From: an uncultured Flavobacteriales bacterium
GTDB lineage: Bacteria > Bacteroidota > Bacteroidia > Flavobacteriales_D > Parvicellaceae
Direction of reading: 5' to 3'
Length of the DNA stretch: 5,936 nucleotides
Assembly (NCBI GenBank): GCA_937924345.1
Contig: CALDTD010000054.1
Coordinates: 1-5,936, forward strand
Positions 1 through 5,936 of the stretch are shown in pieces (position 1 is the stretch's first letter; the number at the start of each line of letters is the position of its first letter). A program made the translations under genes and the position numbers. The notes below the pieces were generated by a model. It worked only from the letters and a program-made list of their open reading frames with translations. It was not told the DNA's origin and did no database searches.

Positions 1-306
1 ATATAAGTTACTTTGAAAACTTACGCTAGATCCATAACTTGGTGTGTAATTCCAATCCTGAGTCCACCTAAAAGCTGAATTATCGGGTCTAGCATAAAAA
101 TAATTCTCTCCACTAGGAATATCAAATTTAGAATAATAATAACCTGTTTGAAAAGGCGCTGACACAGTTTCCGTAACCCCATGAGCAGTATAACTGCCGG
201 GATTCATTCCAGTATAATATACAGGCTGGTATTTTTTTAATTCTATACCAGTTTTATATACAGCAATATCAGATACTTTTATTCTAAAATCATTTATAGC
301 TTTCAT
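1..306 (-). CDS. Tyrosine-rich protein of unknown function, N-terminal 102 residues (3' end outside window)
   Basis: The ATG at 306-304 follows the previous TAA by two bases, and the frame has no stop through the left edge (102 codons), so this is a partial gene. It begins MKAINDFRIKVSDIAVYKTG and continues with 'YQPVYYTGM', 'QTGYYYSKFDIPSGENYFYA' and 'FRWTQDWNYTPSYG'. I count 13 Tyr, 6 Phe and 2 Trp in 102 residues, an aromatic load common in beta-rich virion or carbohydrate-contacting proteins. There is no signal peptide or membrane segment. Its position as the next gene in a tightly packed tail cluster suggests another virion component, probably translated by coupling with the gene before it. 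I do not recognise the family, and the missing C-terminus may hold the informative part. Confidence 0.7.
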   Translation of the reverse strand, partial: MKAINDFRIKVSDIAVYKTGIELKKYQPVYYTGMNPGSYTAHGVTETVSAPFQTGYYYSKFDIPSGENYFYARPDNSAFRWTQDWNYTPSYGSSVSFQSNLY

Positions 307-308
307 AA

Positions 309-2099
309 TTATGCTGGACAATTATTAGCGCTTCCCGGTGCATACACGCATTCCACTCGTTTTCCCCATGAAAGTTCAATTCTATACGCCCCTCTATCAG
401 CTTCTGCTTCTTGTATGGTATCAGCAAATTTACCTTGGGCTATTGCAGTGTTTATTTCGTCAAAACTTAAAGATATTGAAGCTATTGCTATATACTGCTC
501 TTGCAATGTCGAACTTTCTATGTCTTTATAAGAAACATACTTGCCATCGTGAATTAAAAATTTATTTATGTTTTCGCCTCCTATTTGTGAATTGTCGCCA
601 GCACATGCAAAAAGCGGAGGGGTATTATTGGGTAGATCTTCACCACAATCATTCATTAAAGGCAGCAGCTTACTTGAAAAATCTCCTACACTTAAACCTC
701 TTAAAACTCCTAACGTGCCAGCAAGACCAGCTGCACCGACGTTTTTATTAAGGCCAGTTTTTAAACTTGAGATATTTGTAACTATAGGTGCTGCATGATT
801 AGCTGCTGCTACATTTATTCCTTCTTCTGTAGGATCAGGCCCAGAAAAAATTTCTGGAGCTTTTTTGAATCCTTGGTTATAATCTGCTATGGTTTGATCT
901 GAATATGTTGGCGTTCCATCTGTTCTAGTTAGCAACTCTGAAATAGTATTTTTAACATATATATTAGTCCACACATATCTTCTTTCATCAATAGGTGTGC
1001 TATCAGTTTCTTCTCCAACAGGAGGGCCACCCCCAGCACCATCACTACCTCCTTCTCCACCCGGAAGCCCCCCATCATAATCTCCTCCTTCTCCCGGCTC
1101 ACAATTTCCTTCTCTCCAACAAGGATCATAATCGCCACCCGGAGGGGTCCACCCTCTACCGGGATCTCCACCATCTACAGGTTGCTCATCTATAATCTCC
1201 GGAGGGCAAGTGGAATCAAAATCTGGTAACTCAAAAACTCTATCTGGTGTAGCAGTTAATATTAATTGGTTTTCTATGAAAGGAATAGAAACATTTCTTC
1301 TTATATTGCTTAATGATTGTATAGCTTTAAAAGAGCCTTGACCTACAGATCCTTGAGAAGCTGAAAAAGATTGTTCCACCACTTTTCCGGCTAAAGGCAT
1401 AATAATAGTATTATCAGAATTATATAACTCATTAAGATTTCCTTTAAGGTAAGTGTCATTACCCCTAATAGTCATATAATTATTTATATTACTTCCTTGG
1501 GCATTTATTTCTATTCTAACATCTTCTAAAGCAACTCTAGTCGGGGATTCAAATCCAACTTTAGTATAAGGTGTTCTTCTTGTTGTTAAAGAATAATTAA
1601 AACTGCTAACAAAACAGTAATTCTTCCCATCCACAGCCAAATAACTTCTTAATCCATTATAAGTTTTAAGCGAACTATCAAAAGAAGCTGGGACTTTATC
1701 TTTAAACTGAGTTTCTAAATATTTAATTCCGTGAAAAAAAGTAAATCCAGCATTAACTTTTATAGGCCTATAAGGAGAAACTTCATAAGTTAAATTTTCT
1801 AGATAACCGTAAATTACAAAAGTATTGAATTTTACTAAAGTTGGAGCTTCAGTTACTCCTGTGGCATGGAAGTAAGTGGGTAGCTGACCAGTTAAATCAA
1901 AAGTTAAATCAACTCTACCTTTTAAAGGTCCATTAGGTGCATAATTTGTAACTCTTCCATCTATATCCATAAGAGGATCAATAGATGGACTTAAACTGAC
2001 ATTAATACTTTCTGCGGGAAAAATATCATTATTCAACCTTACGGCATTACTTTCAAAAACTAAGAACTTCCCCCTATTGTCTAATTGAGTTACCGCCAT
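309..2099 (-). CDS. Large virion protein: tube-like N-terminal region, Gly/Pro linker, unknown C-terminal domain
   Basis: 596 residues, complete; ATG nine bases after the fibre stop, no clear ribosome binding site. Residues 31-198 follow the same plan as the 316-residue tube-like protein: 'NVSLS...VDLTFDL' (33-69), 'NLTYEVSPYRPIKVNAGFTF' (102-121) and 'VSSFNYSLTTRRTPYTKVGF' (164-183), each collinear with a block there. Residues 296-371 are low-complexity, rich in Gly, Pro, Asp and Glu, with Cys at 298, 327 and 333. Residues 372-596 form a separate domain: a probable helical stretch 'GAAGLAGTLGVLRGLSVGDF' (455-474), a 'LQEQYIAIASISLSF' strand (532-546), and a C-terminus 'YRIELSWGKRVECVYAPGSA' (572-591). 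I do not recognise this last part. Context makes a tail or baseplate component likely; an enzyme activity cannot be excluded but no catalytic motif is evident. Confidence 0.55.
   Translation of the reverse strand: MAVTQLDNRGKFLVFESNAVRLNNDIFPAESINVSLSPSIDPLMDIDGRVTNYAPNGPLKGRVDLTFDLTGQLPTYFHATGVTEAPTLVKFNTFVIYGYLENLTYEVSPYRPIKVNAGFTFFHGIKYLETQFKDKVPASFDSSLKTYNGLRSYLAVDGKNYCFVSSFNYSLTTRRTPYTKVGFESPTRVALEDVRIEINAQGSNINNYMTIRGNDTYLKGNLNELYNSDNTIIMPLAGKVVEQSFSASQGSVGQGSFKAIQSLSNIRRNVSIPFIENQLILTATPDRVFELPDFDSTCPPEIIDEQPVDGGDPGRGWTPPGGDYDPCWREGNCEPGEGGDYDGGLPGGEGGSDGAGGGPPVGEETDSTPIDERRYVWTNIYVKNTISELLTRTDGTPTYSDQTIADYNQGFKKAPEIFSGPDPTEEGINVAAANHAAPIVTNISSLKTGLNKNVGAAGLAGTLGVLRGLSVGDFSSKLLPLMNDCGEDLPNNTPPLFACAGDNSQIGGENINKFLIHDGKYVSYKDIESSTLQEQYIAIASISLSFDEINTAIAQGKFADTIQEAEADRGAYRIELSWGKRVECVYAPGSANNCPA
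996..1208 (-). other. G+C-rich low-complexity segment coding for a Gly/Pro/Asp linker
   Basis: Residues 298-368 of the 596-residue protein. Gly and Pro codons make it visibly richer in G+C than the flanking coding DNA. The motif GGDYD occurs twice (321-325 and 338-342), with nearly identical DNA (GGCGATTATGAT and GGAGATTATGAT). It is likely a flexible connector between the two folded halves. Confidence 0.7.
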
Positions 2100-2108
2100 A
2101 ACGTTTTA

Positions 2109-3890
2109 TTAATCCACTGTGCATTCAATACTAGATATTATTGTAGAATTTATACTTGTAGCAGTACCATCAACTTTACACACTCTATATTGAACTAGTT
2201 GACCCTCAGTAAAAGAAGCTACTCCTGAAAAATCTTCAAAAGTATAAACTGTTCCTGCAGAAGAAATTCCCTTGATAGCGAATTGAGCAACGACTCCGTT
2301 ACTAGGCAATGTAGTTGGAGCCGAAGAAGCAGAACTAGTAAAACAATCTAATTCTTCATCAGAACCTCCAGAAGAAGGATTGACAACAGAAATTTCAAAC
2401 CTAGCGCCGTTAGTAAAATCAGATAACGCTGTATCTGCTGTTAGAATTTTTATTTTTTTAATTTTGCCATTAAATGGCGCAATTGCAAACGGACTTTCTG
2501 TGCTGCTGCTTGTGTTAGCCGAAGTTGAAGAGTTTTCAAACAACGGATTGATATATATATCAGAAGAAGCACATCTTGTATGATAGTTTTGTATAAACTT
2601 GCCTTTGCAATAATTATTACTAGTAGTGTACGATCCTTTAATGTCTAAATCTCCACTATCATAAAATCTATGAGTATTTCTTGAAGTTACATAAGTGTTT
2701 GATGTATTTCCTGTTTGAAAATACAACCATTCATTTTGAAAATCGTAACCAACAATAAATTTATTATCTAACCCAGAAGAATATGTTGTAAACATAGTAT
2801 CCACAGGACCACTGGAACTGGGATAATTTGACTGATACTTCATAATCATAGTATCAGAAGATGTTTGCAACCTTTGAGCAGAAGAGTTGCTGCCAGTTGC
2901 GTCTACTTTATAAACGGGAGTAATACCACCAACACCTAATCTTTTATTTGATAAATCTAATATAACACCATCAGTGCTTGAAACAGTTGAAGTAGGTTTA
3001 CTTCTTCCAAAATGCAAACTATTTGTTCCATTGTAAGTTATAGAAGCTGTTTGAGCATAACCTTCTCTTCTAAAATATAAGTTGGCATAATTTTCATCTT
3101 CTAATATCAAAGTTTTATAGCTAGCACCATCTGTATTAGTGTTTGATATTAATAATCTTGCATCTGGATAAGTTTCAATATTTCCTATTCTTGTATTTTG
3201 AGTTATGTTAGAAACAAAAACTGCGCCACTTAAACCAAAAAACGTACCACTTGTTGCATTTGCCCCTGACGTGTACCCAAAATAAAAATCATTATCTGAA
3301 TCAAAACCGCTATAAGTTACATCAATATCTGCAGCGTTTGTATTATCATTAAAAGAAAAACGCATCGCCTCTGTGGCATATAACTGTAAATTTATATCTG
3401 GATCTAAACCTGTGGCCTGATAAGCAAAACCATCTGAAATAAAAGTTCCGCTACCACTATGAAAATATAAGTAAGGGTGAGTTGCAGCTTTACCAGTTAA
3501 ATAAAAATCATTAAGATAATTTTTAATAATACTGTATTTTGCCACACTATCATCAAAATTTATGCTTTGCCCAATTCCAGTGCCCCTTAAACCAATAGAA
3601 GCGTTTTGATCAATTGTTCCAGCTACTTCTAAATCATATATAGGATCTATGCCAGTATAATAAGACCCGATTCCAACTCTGTTAGTTGTCGCGTTAGTTG
3701 TAATTGAGGGGTTATCTTGATTAGCCCCTATCGTCATATCCGCCGCCCCAGTGGAGCGCACTTTATTTAAATTACTTGAAAAATCATCAAAAGTTATGTT
3801 ATAAGCTGTGACATCATAGTCGCTAACGGGAATTAAATAATCCCCTTGCATACTTGAGGTTGATAGTAGGCTGTCTAATCTTTGGGCCAT
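2109..3890 (-). CDS. Tail-fibre-like protein with repeated 'GIG...P...LEV' modules
   Basis: 593 residues, complete. The N-terminus ('LLSTSSMQGDYLIPVSDYDV', 8-27, then 'AYNITFDDF') resembles phage fibre attachment ends. Three modules follow the 'R-x-G-x-G...P...L-x-V' pattern common in phage fibres and large surface proteins: 'RVGIG...PIYDLEVAG' (71-91), 'TRIGNIETYPDARLLIS' (233-249) and 'RLGVGGITPVYKVDATG' (317-333). The regions between are rich in Ser, Thr, Asn, Gly and Tyr, as in beta-structured fibres. Residues about 465-593 ('SPFAIAPFNGKIKKIKI' through 'FTEGQLVQYRVCKVDG') look like a C-terminal beta sandwich and may be the receptor-binding tip. I do not see the C-terminal Ser/Lys self-cleaving chaperone (peptidase S74) that often follows such repeats. 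The Met at residue 14 is a possible alternative start, but the conserved-looking N-terminus favours the first ATG. Receptor and host are unknown. Confidence 0.7.
   Translation of the reverse strand: MAQRLDSLLSTSSMQGDYLIPVSDYDVTAYNITFDDFSSNLNKVRSTGAADMTIGANQDNPSITTNATTNRVGIGSYYTGIDPIYDLEVAGTIDQNASIGLRGTGIGQSINFDDSVAKYSIIKNYLNDFYLTGKAATHPYLYFHSGSGTFISDGFAYQATGLDPDINLQLYATEAMRFSFNDNTNAADIDVTYSGFDSDNDFYFGYTSGANATSGTFFGLSGAVFVSNITQNTRIGNIETYPDARLLISNTNTDGASYKTLILEDENYANLYFRREGYAQTASITYNGTNSLHFGRSKPTSTVSSTDGVILDLSNKRLGVGGITPVYKVDATGSNSSAQRLQTSSDTMIMKYQSNYPSSSGPVDTMFTTYSSGLDNKFIVGYDFQNEWLYFQTGNTSNTYVTSRNTHRFYDSGDLDIKGSYTTSNNYCKGKFIQNYHTRCASSDIYINPLFENSSTSANTSSSTESPFAIAPFNGKIKKIKILTADTALSDFTNGARFEISVVNPSSGGSDEELDCFTSSASSAPTTLPSNGVVAQFAIKGISSAGTVYTFEDFSGVASFTEGQLVQYRVCKVDGTATSINSTIISSIECTVD
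2892..3683 (-). repeat. Three fibre modules ('RxGxG...P...LxV')
   Basis: Protein-level repeats at 3683-3618, 3194-3141 and 2945-2892. Spacing is uneven (about 163 and 84 residues), so this is degenerate modular repetition rather than a tandem DNA repeat. Confidence 0.6.
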
Positions 3891-3929
3891 ATATTATATT
3901 ACACTTTAAAATTGAAAATTTAAATTAGT
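3891..3929 (-). other. 39-base AT-rich intergenic spacer
   Basis: This is the only gap longer than 9 bases between genes here. Only 4 of its 39 bases are G or C. It holds two TTTAAA hexamers and, at 3898-3893, a TATAAT that resembles a -10 box. That TATAAT ends two bases before the ATG and has no TTGACA-like box 16-18 bases upstream, so a transcript from it would begin at or inside the coding region. No hairpin followed by a T-run is visible, so I do not call a terminator. It may act as an unstructured AT-rich leader for the fibre gene. Confidence 0.4.
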
Positions 3930-4880
3930 TTATGGTCTTAACATAGGACCAGAAACTCCTCCTCTGTTTTTTCCTATATAAGTTTGATAATTTAACCTAA
4001 CTTGAGTCACATCATCTGCTGAAGCAGAAAAATCTTGCGAAATTAATCTTGTATTAGAACTATTAAAATTCCATAATTGACTGACTTGGTATGTATCATC
4101 ACTTAATAATGTTAAAAATGTGCCATCAGGCATTGTTAATTCATCTCCATCTACTTCCGTTAAAAAATTTGCATCATAAATAATACCTTTTACATTGATA
4201 GAAAATGAATCAAAAGCTGAATCTGTTAAATAACTAAACATTCTTTTTGAAGTAAAATCATCTACTTCCATCGTAAAACTGGTATTTATAACTAAAGGCC
4301 AGCCAAAACTTACTTGCACTGGCCTTGTATTATTAATTGCATAAACTGGTATTTTAGGAACAGAAACATCAAAAGAAAAATTTGTTATTCTATTGCTAGT
4401 TGACTCTAAGCAAGTTAAAGATATGTCACTGGGTCTTGGAACTTTTACTTGCCTTTCAACATATTGGCCGCTAGCATTTAAAGAATTTTCTGCTGCTTCA
4501 TTTTGTAAACCATAACCTATATCACCAAAAACAGATATATCCGCAGTTGAAACTGGAGTTTGACCGTATTGAACTGAATAAGAATAAGAAGTTAAATGAC
4601 CTTCATCAAAACCCAGTATTCTATTATCATAATGAATTGAACCTCTTAAAGCTCTATTTAGACCTGTATAAGGCTGAAGAACATCTACAAAATTTAAATC
4701 TCTAGTTATAGAAACTGTTGATTCTGGAATATCAGAAATAACTTGATTAACACATCCTTGACCAAGAATATTAACAGGTTTAGTTTTAACATTATAAGAA
4801 GCGCTAACAGAACTTACACCCTGCAACTTTACTCTGTTTAAAAAAACTGTTTGATTATAATTTGTAAACGCGCTTGCCAT
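3930..4880 (-). CDS. Tail-tube-like structural protein with two related beta-rich halves
   Basis: 316 residues, complete (ATG to TAA), with no signal peptide or membrane segment. Short alternating polar/hydrophobic stretches point to beta sheet. Two halves repeat the same pattern: 'VSSVSASYNVKTKPVNIL' (22-39) to 'VSITRDL' (56-62), and 'ITNFSFDVSVPKIPVYAI' (165-182) to 'TSFTMEV' (200-206). Between them are 'LTSYSYSVQYGQTPVSTADI' (96-115) ending in FGDIG, and 'KVPRPSDISLTC' (146-157). This style is seen in tail tube or tube-like virion proteins of environmental phages and would fit a ring-forming tail component. The C-terminal part (about 235-316) matches nothing I know. Its place directly after the tape measure gene supports a distal tail, tube or baseplate role. 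It could also be a minor tail or adaptor protein; the exact role is inference. Confidence 0.6.
   Translation of the reverse strand: MASAFTNYNQTVFLNRVKLQGVSSVSASYNVKTKPVNILGQGCVNQVISDIPESTVSITRDLNFVDVLQPYTGLNRALRGSIHYDNRILGFDEGHLTSYSYSVQYGQTPVSTADISVFGDIGYGLQNEAAENSLNASGQYVERQVKVPRPSDISLTCLESTSNRITNFSFDVSVPKIPVYAINNTRPVQVSFGWPLVINTSFTMEVDDFTSKRMFSYLTDSAFDSFSINVKGIIYDANFLTEVDGDELTMPDGTFLTLLSDDTYQVSQLWNFNSSNTRLISQDFSASADDVTQVRLNYQTYIGKNRGGVSGPMLRP
4263..4817 (-). repeat. Internal protein duplication in the tube-like gene
   Basis: Residues 25-52 and 168-195 align without gaps at an offset of 143, with identities at S26, V31, P35, V36, Q46, V47 and P52 (7 of 28). One residue later in register, 'VSITRDLN' matches 'TSFTMEVD' in pattern. 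The repeat is at the fold level; I see no matching DNA repeat. Confidence 0.5.
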
Positions 4881-4882
4881 TA
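4878..4882 (-). promoter_or_regulatory. TAATG stop/start overlap
   Basis: The TAA of the tape measure gene (4882-4880) shares one base with the ATG of the next gene (4880-4878). Upstream there is only an AAGAAGAAA purine run at poor spacing, so coupled re-initiation is the likely way the second gene is translated. The coupling is inferred from the layout. Confidence 0.6.
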
Positions 4883-5936
4883 CTGTTGTTTCTTCTTAGT
4901 GGAATCTAATAATCCTCCAGATCTTTGTTCCGTGTTTATGACCTGCATAACAACCTGTTTGACTTTCTTGGAAAAGTCTGCATATTTTTCTGCTTGAGTT
5001 TGAGGTGCGCTTCCTTCTTCATTTGTGTTTGTTTCTTCAGAAGAATTACCTCCTTGGGCATTAACAGTTATGTTAACTGAAACATTATTAGTTGAACTTG
5101 TATTGGTATTAGTTTCCGTCATACCACCGCCAGCTCCACCGTCAGAAACCATTCCCCCGTCTTGGAAACGAGCTATTCCAGAATTAATACTGTTTAAGCC
5201 GCCAACTCCATATTTTCTTACTGCGTTGCTGTTTACAACATATTCTCCACCTGTTAACATCGCAGGTATAGAATCTGTAATTCTATTTCCGTAAGGAATA
5301 TAACCACCACTATTAGCTCTTAGGAAACTAGCATTTTTAAAATATCCTCCTGTTTGCCCTAAAGCGCCCATGCTAAACATGTCTGCTTGACCTAGAGGGC
5401 TTGTTATACTTTGTCCTCCAATATTAGTATTTCCTATATTTAATCCACCAAATGATTGCGTTATTTCCCCACCACCAAAATCTCCTCCACTTGTAGTACT
5501 GCTAGTAACATTAGCGCCCCCACTACCTATAGCACCTATACCAGCAGAAATTCCAGCCATAGCAACACTTGAAATTATCTGAGCAATCATTTGTCTTTTT
5601 TTAGCTTTTTTCTCCGCTCTTTTTTGTCTTCTTATTGCGTCTAACTGTTTTCTTTGTTGATAGTATTCTTTTATGAAAACTGTATTATCTTGAGCAAAAG
5701 CAGATAACTGATCACTTGTTGCAGATAAGTTGACTCTAGCTGAAGCATCTGAACCTTCGGCTGAAATCATAGAACCTAATGCTACATTTTCTGATAACTT
5801 TCTTTCTCCACTTTTAAGTCTTCCGCCAGAAGCAAACCTAGGAAACGCTCCGTAATTTATACCATCTAAAGCTTTAGGCCCACCCATCCCCTTTACGGCT
5901 TCTCTGTTTAAAACATATTCTCCGTCTTCCAATAAA
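4880..5936 (-). CDS. Tail tape measure protein, C-terminal fragment (5' end outside window)
   Basis: The frame is open to the right edge, so this is the last ~351 residues of a longer protein. The TTG at 5932-5930 should not be taken as the start: it lies inside a conserved motif ('LLEDGEYVLN') and the codon before it is also sense. Residues are numbered from that TTG. The motif 'GEYVLNREAV' at 4-13 recurs as 'GEYVVNSNAV' at 229-238, preceded by 'DSIPAMLTG'; both sit in Gly-rich sequence. Residues 88-114 are strongly basic (RRQKRAEKKAKKR) and probably helical. Residues 115-136 are hydrophobic (MIAQIISSVAMAGISAGIGA), which could be a membrane-active patch. The end, 'VKQVVMQVINTEQRSGGLL' (324-342), is typical of tape measure C-termini. 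In this family the protein fills the tail tube, sets its length and may help DNA entry. Role is by family resemblance; the full length is unseen. The stop overlaps the next start. Confidence 0.83.
   Translation of the reverse strand, partial: LLEDGEYVLNREAVKGMGGPKALDGINYGAFPRFASGGRLKSGERKLSENVALGSMISAEGSDASARVNLSATSDQLSAFAQDNTVFIKEYYQQRKQLDAIRRQKRAEKKAKKRQMIAQIISSVAMAGISAGIGAIGSGGANVTSSTTSGGDFGGGEITQSFGGLNIGNTNIGGQSITSPLGQADMFSMGALGQTGGYFKNASFLRANSGGYIPYGNRITDSIPAMLTGGEYVVNSNAVRKYGVGGLNSINSGIARFQDGGMVSDGGAGGGMTETNTNTSSTNNVSVNITVNAQGGNSSEETNTNEEGSAPQTQAEKYADFSKKVKQVVMQVINTEQRSGGLLDSTKKKQQ
5147..5260 (-). repeat. Tape measure C-terminal motif, copy 2
   Basis: Protein-level repeat of 38 residues. 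It starts 'MLTGGEYVVNSNAVRKYG' and ends 'INSGIARFQDGGMV'. It is preceded by 'GYIPYGNRITDSIPA', the form usually seen in front of this motif in tape measure proteins. Confidence 0.75.
5816..5935 (-). repeat. Tape measure C-terminal motif, copy 1
   Basis: Protein-level repeat. It reads LLEDGEYVLNREAV, then about 25 residues ending 'INYGAFPRFASGG'. It aligns with copy 2 at 5147-5260 along its whole length with one- to two-residue gaps (GEYV-N, AV, IN-G, RF--GG shared). Confidence 0.75.

Noticed and set aside
338..798. Two overlapping plus-strand open frames (338-751 and 568-798)
   Set aside because: They lie entirely opposite the 596-residue gene, have odd Leu/His/Pro-rich composition, no recognisable domain and no ribosome binding site. 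They are best explained as shadows.
929..1195. Open frames on both strands across the Gly/Pro linker
   Set aside because: The repetitive, G+C-rich linker lacks stop codons in other frames. The predicted proteins are low-complexity Gly/Val/Glu or His/Leu-rich and have no support.
1481..1488. TATAAATA on the minus strand, identical to the T4 late promoter core
   Set aside because: It is inside the 596-residue coding region (Asn-Ile-Asn-Asn codons), not ahead of any gene, and such octamers are expected by chance in AT-rich DNA.
1734..1740. Run of seven T on the minus strand that fits a T-TTT-TTT slippery site
   Set aside because: A -1 shift would reach a stop after about three codons, the frame is otherwise intact, and no downstream stimulatory structure is evident.
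2380..2583. Plus-strand 67-codon open frame
   Set aside because: It is fully antisense to the C-terminal domain of the fibre gene, which is in a well-supported reading frame.
3905..3924. Paired TTTAAA hexamers as a possible terminator hairpin
   Set aside because: The arms are only six A/T pairs, each is a palindrome by itself, and no T-run follows.
5025..5294. Plus-strand 89-codon open frame with hydrophobic stretches
   Set aside because: It is antisense to the tape measure motif region; the apparent hydrophobicity is the complement of Asn/Thr/Gly-rich coding sequence.
1..5936. Search for a defence system, CRISPR array, tRNA, insertion sequence or retroelement
   Set aside because: Every stretch is accounted for by phage structural genes. 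I found no spaced direct repeats, cloverleaf-like sequence, terminal inverted repeats, or transposase or reverse transcriptase motifs.

Overview
The window reads as a late structural (tail) module of a tailed double-stranded DNA phage, or a prophage remnant of one. All five coding regions lie on the minus strand, so transcription runs from high to low coordinates. They are packed with almost no spacing: a 1-base overlap, then gaps of 39, 9 and 2 bases. The DNA is AT-rich (roughly one third G+C by eye), all four visible stop codons are TAA, and none of the four visible starts has a convincing Shine-Dalgarno sequence. The protein styles resemble those of environmental, often marine, phages. Host and exact phage group cannot be read from this window.

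Layout in the direction of transcription. (1) 5936-4880 is the C-terminal part of a tail tape measure protein, entering from outside the window; it carries two copies of the 'GEYVxN..AV' C-terminal motif and ends in a typical 'EQRxGGLL' tail. (2) 4880-3930 is a 316-residue beta-rich protein made of two related halves, similar in style to tail tube or other ring-forming tail proteins. (3) 3929-3891 is the only real intergenic gap, about 90% A+T. (4) 3890-2109 is a 593-residue tail-fibre-like protein with three 'R-x-G-x-G...P...L-x-V' repeats and a beta-sandwich-like C-terminus that may bind receptor. (5) 2099-309 is a 596-residue protein whose first 200 residues follow the same beta-rich plan as gene 2, followed by a Gly/Pro/Asp-rich linker and a C-terminal domain I do not recognise. 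(6) 306-1 is the start of a tyrosine-rich protein of unknown function that runs off the left edge.

Inferred working picture: the tape measure sets tail length inside the tube; gene 2 and the front of gene 5 supply related ring or tube-type modules, perhaps distal tail or baseplate pieces; gene 4 is a fibre or adhesin. I see no RNA gene, mobile element, CRISPR array, defence gene, toxin-antitoxin pair or attachment site, and no plus-strand gene. I do not see a new biological system here. The items most worth checking are the apparent shared ancestry of genes 2 and 5, the duplicated tape-measure motif, and the unrecognised C-terminal half of gene 5.
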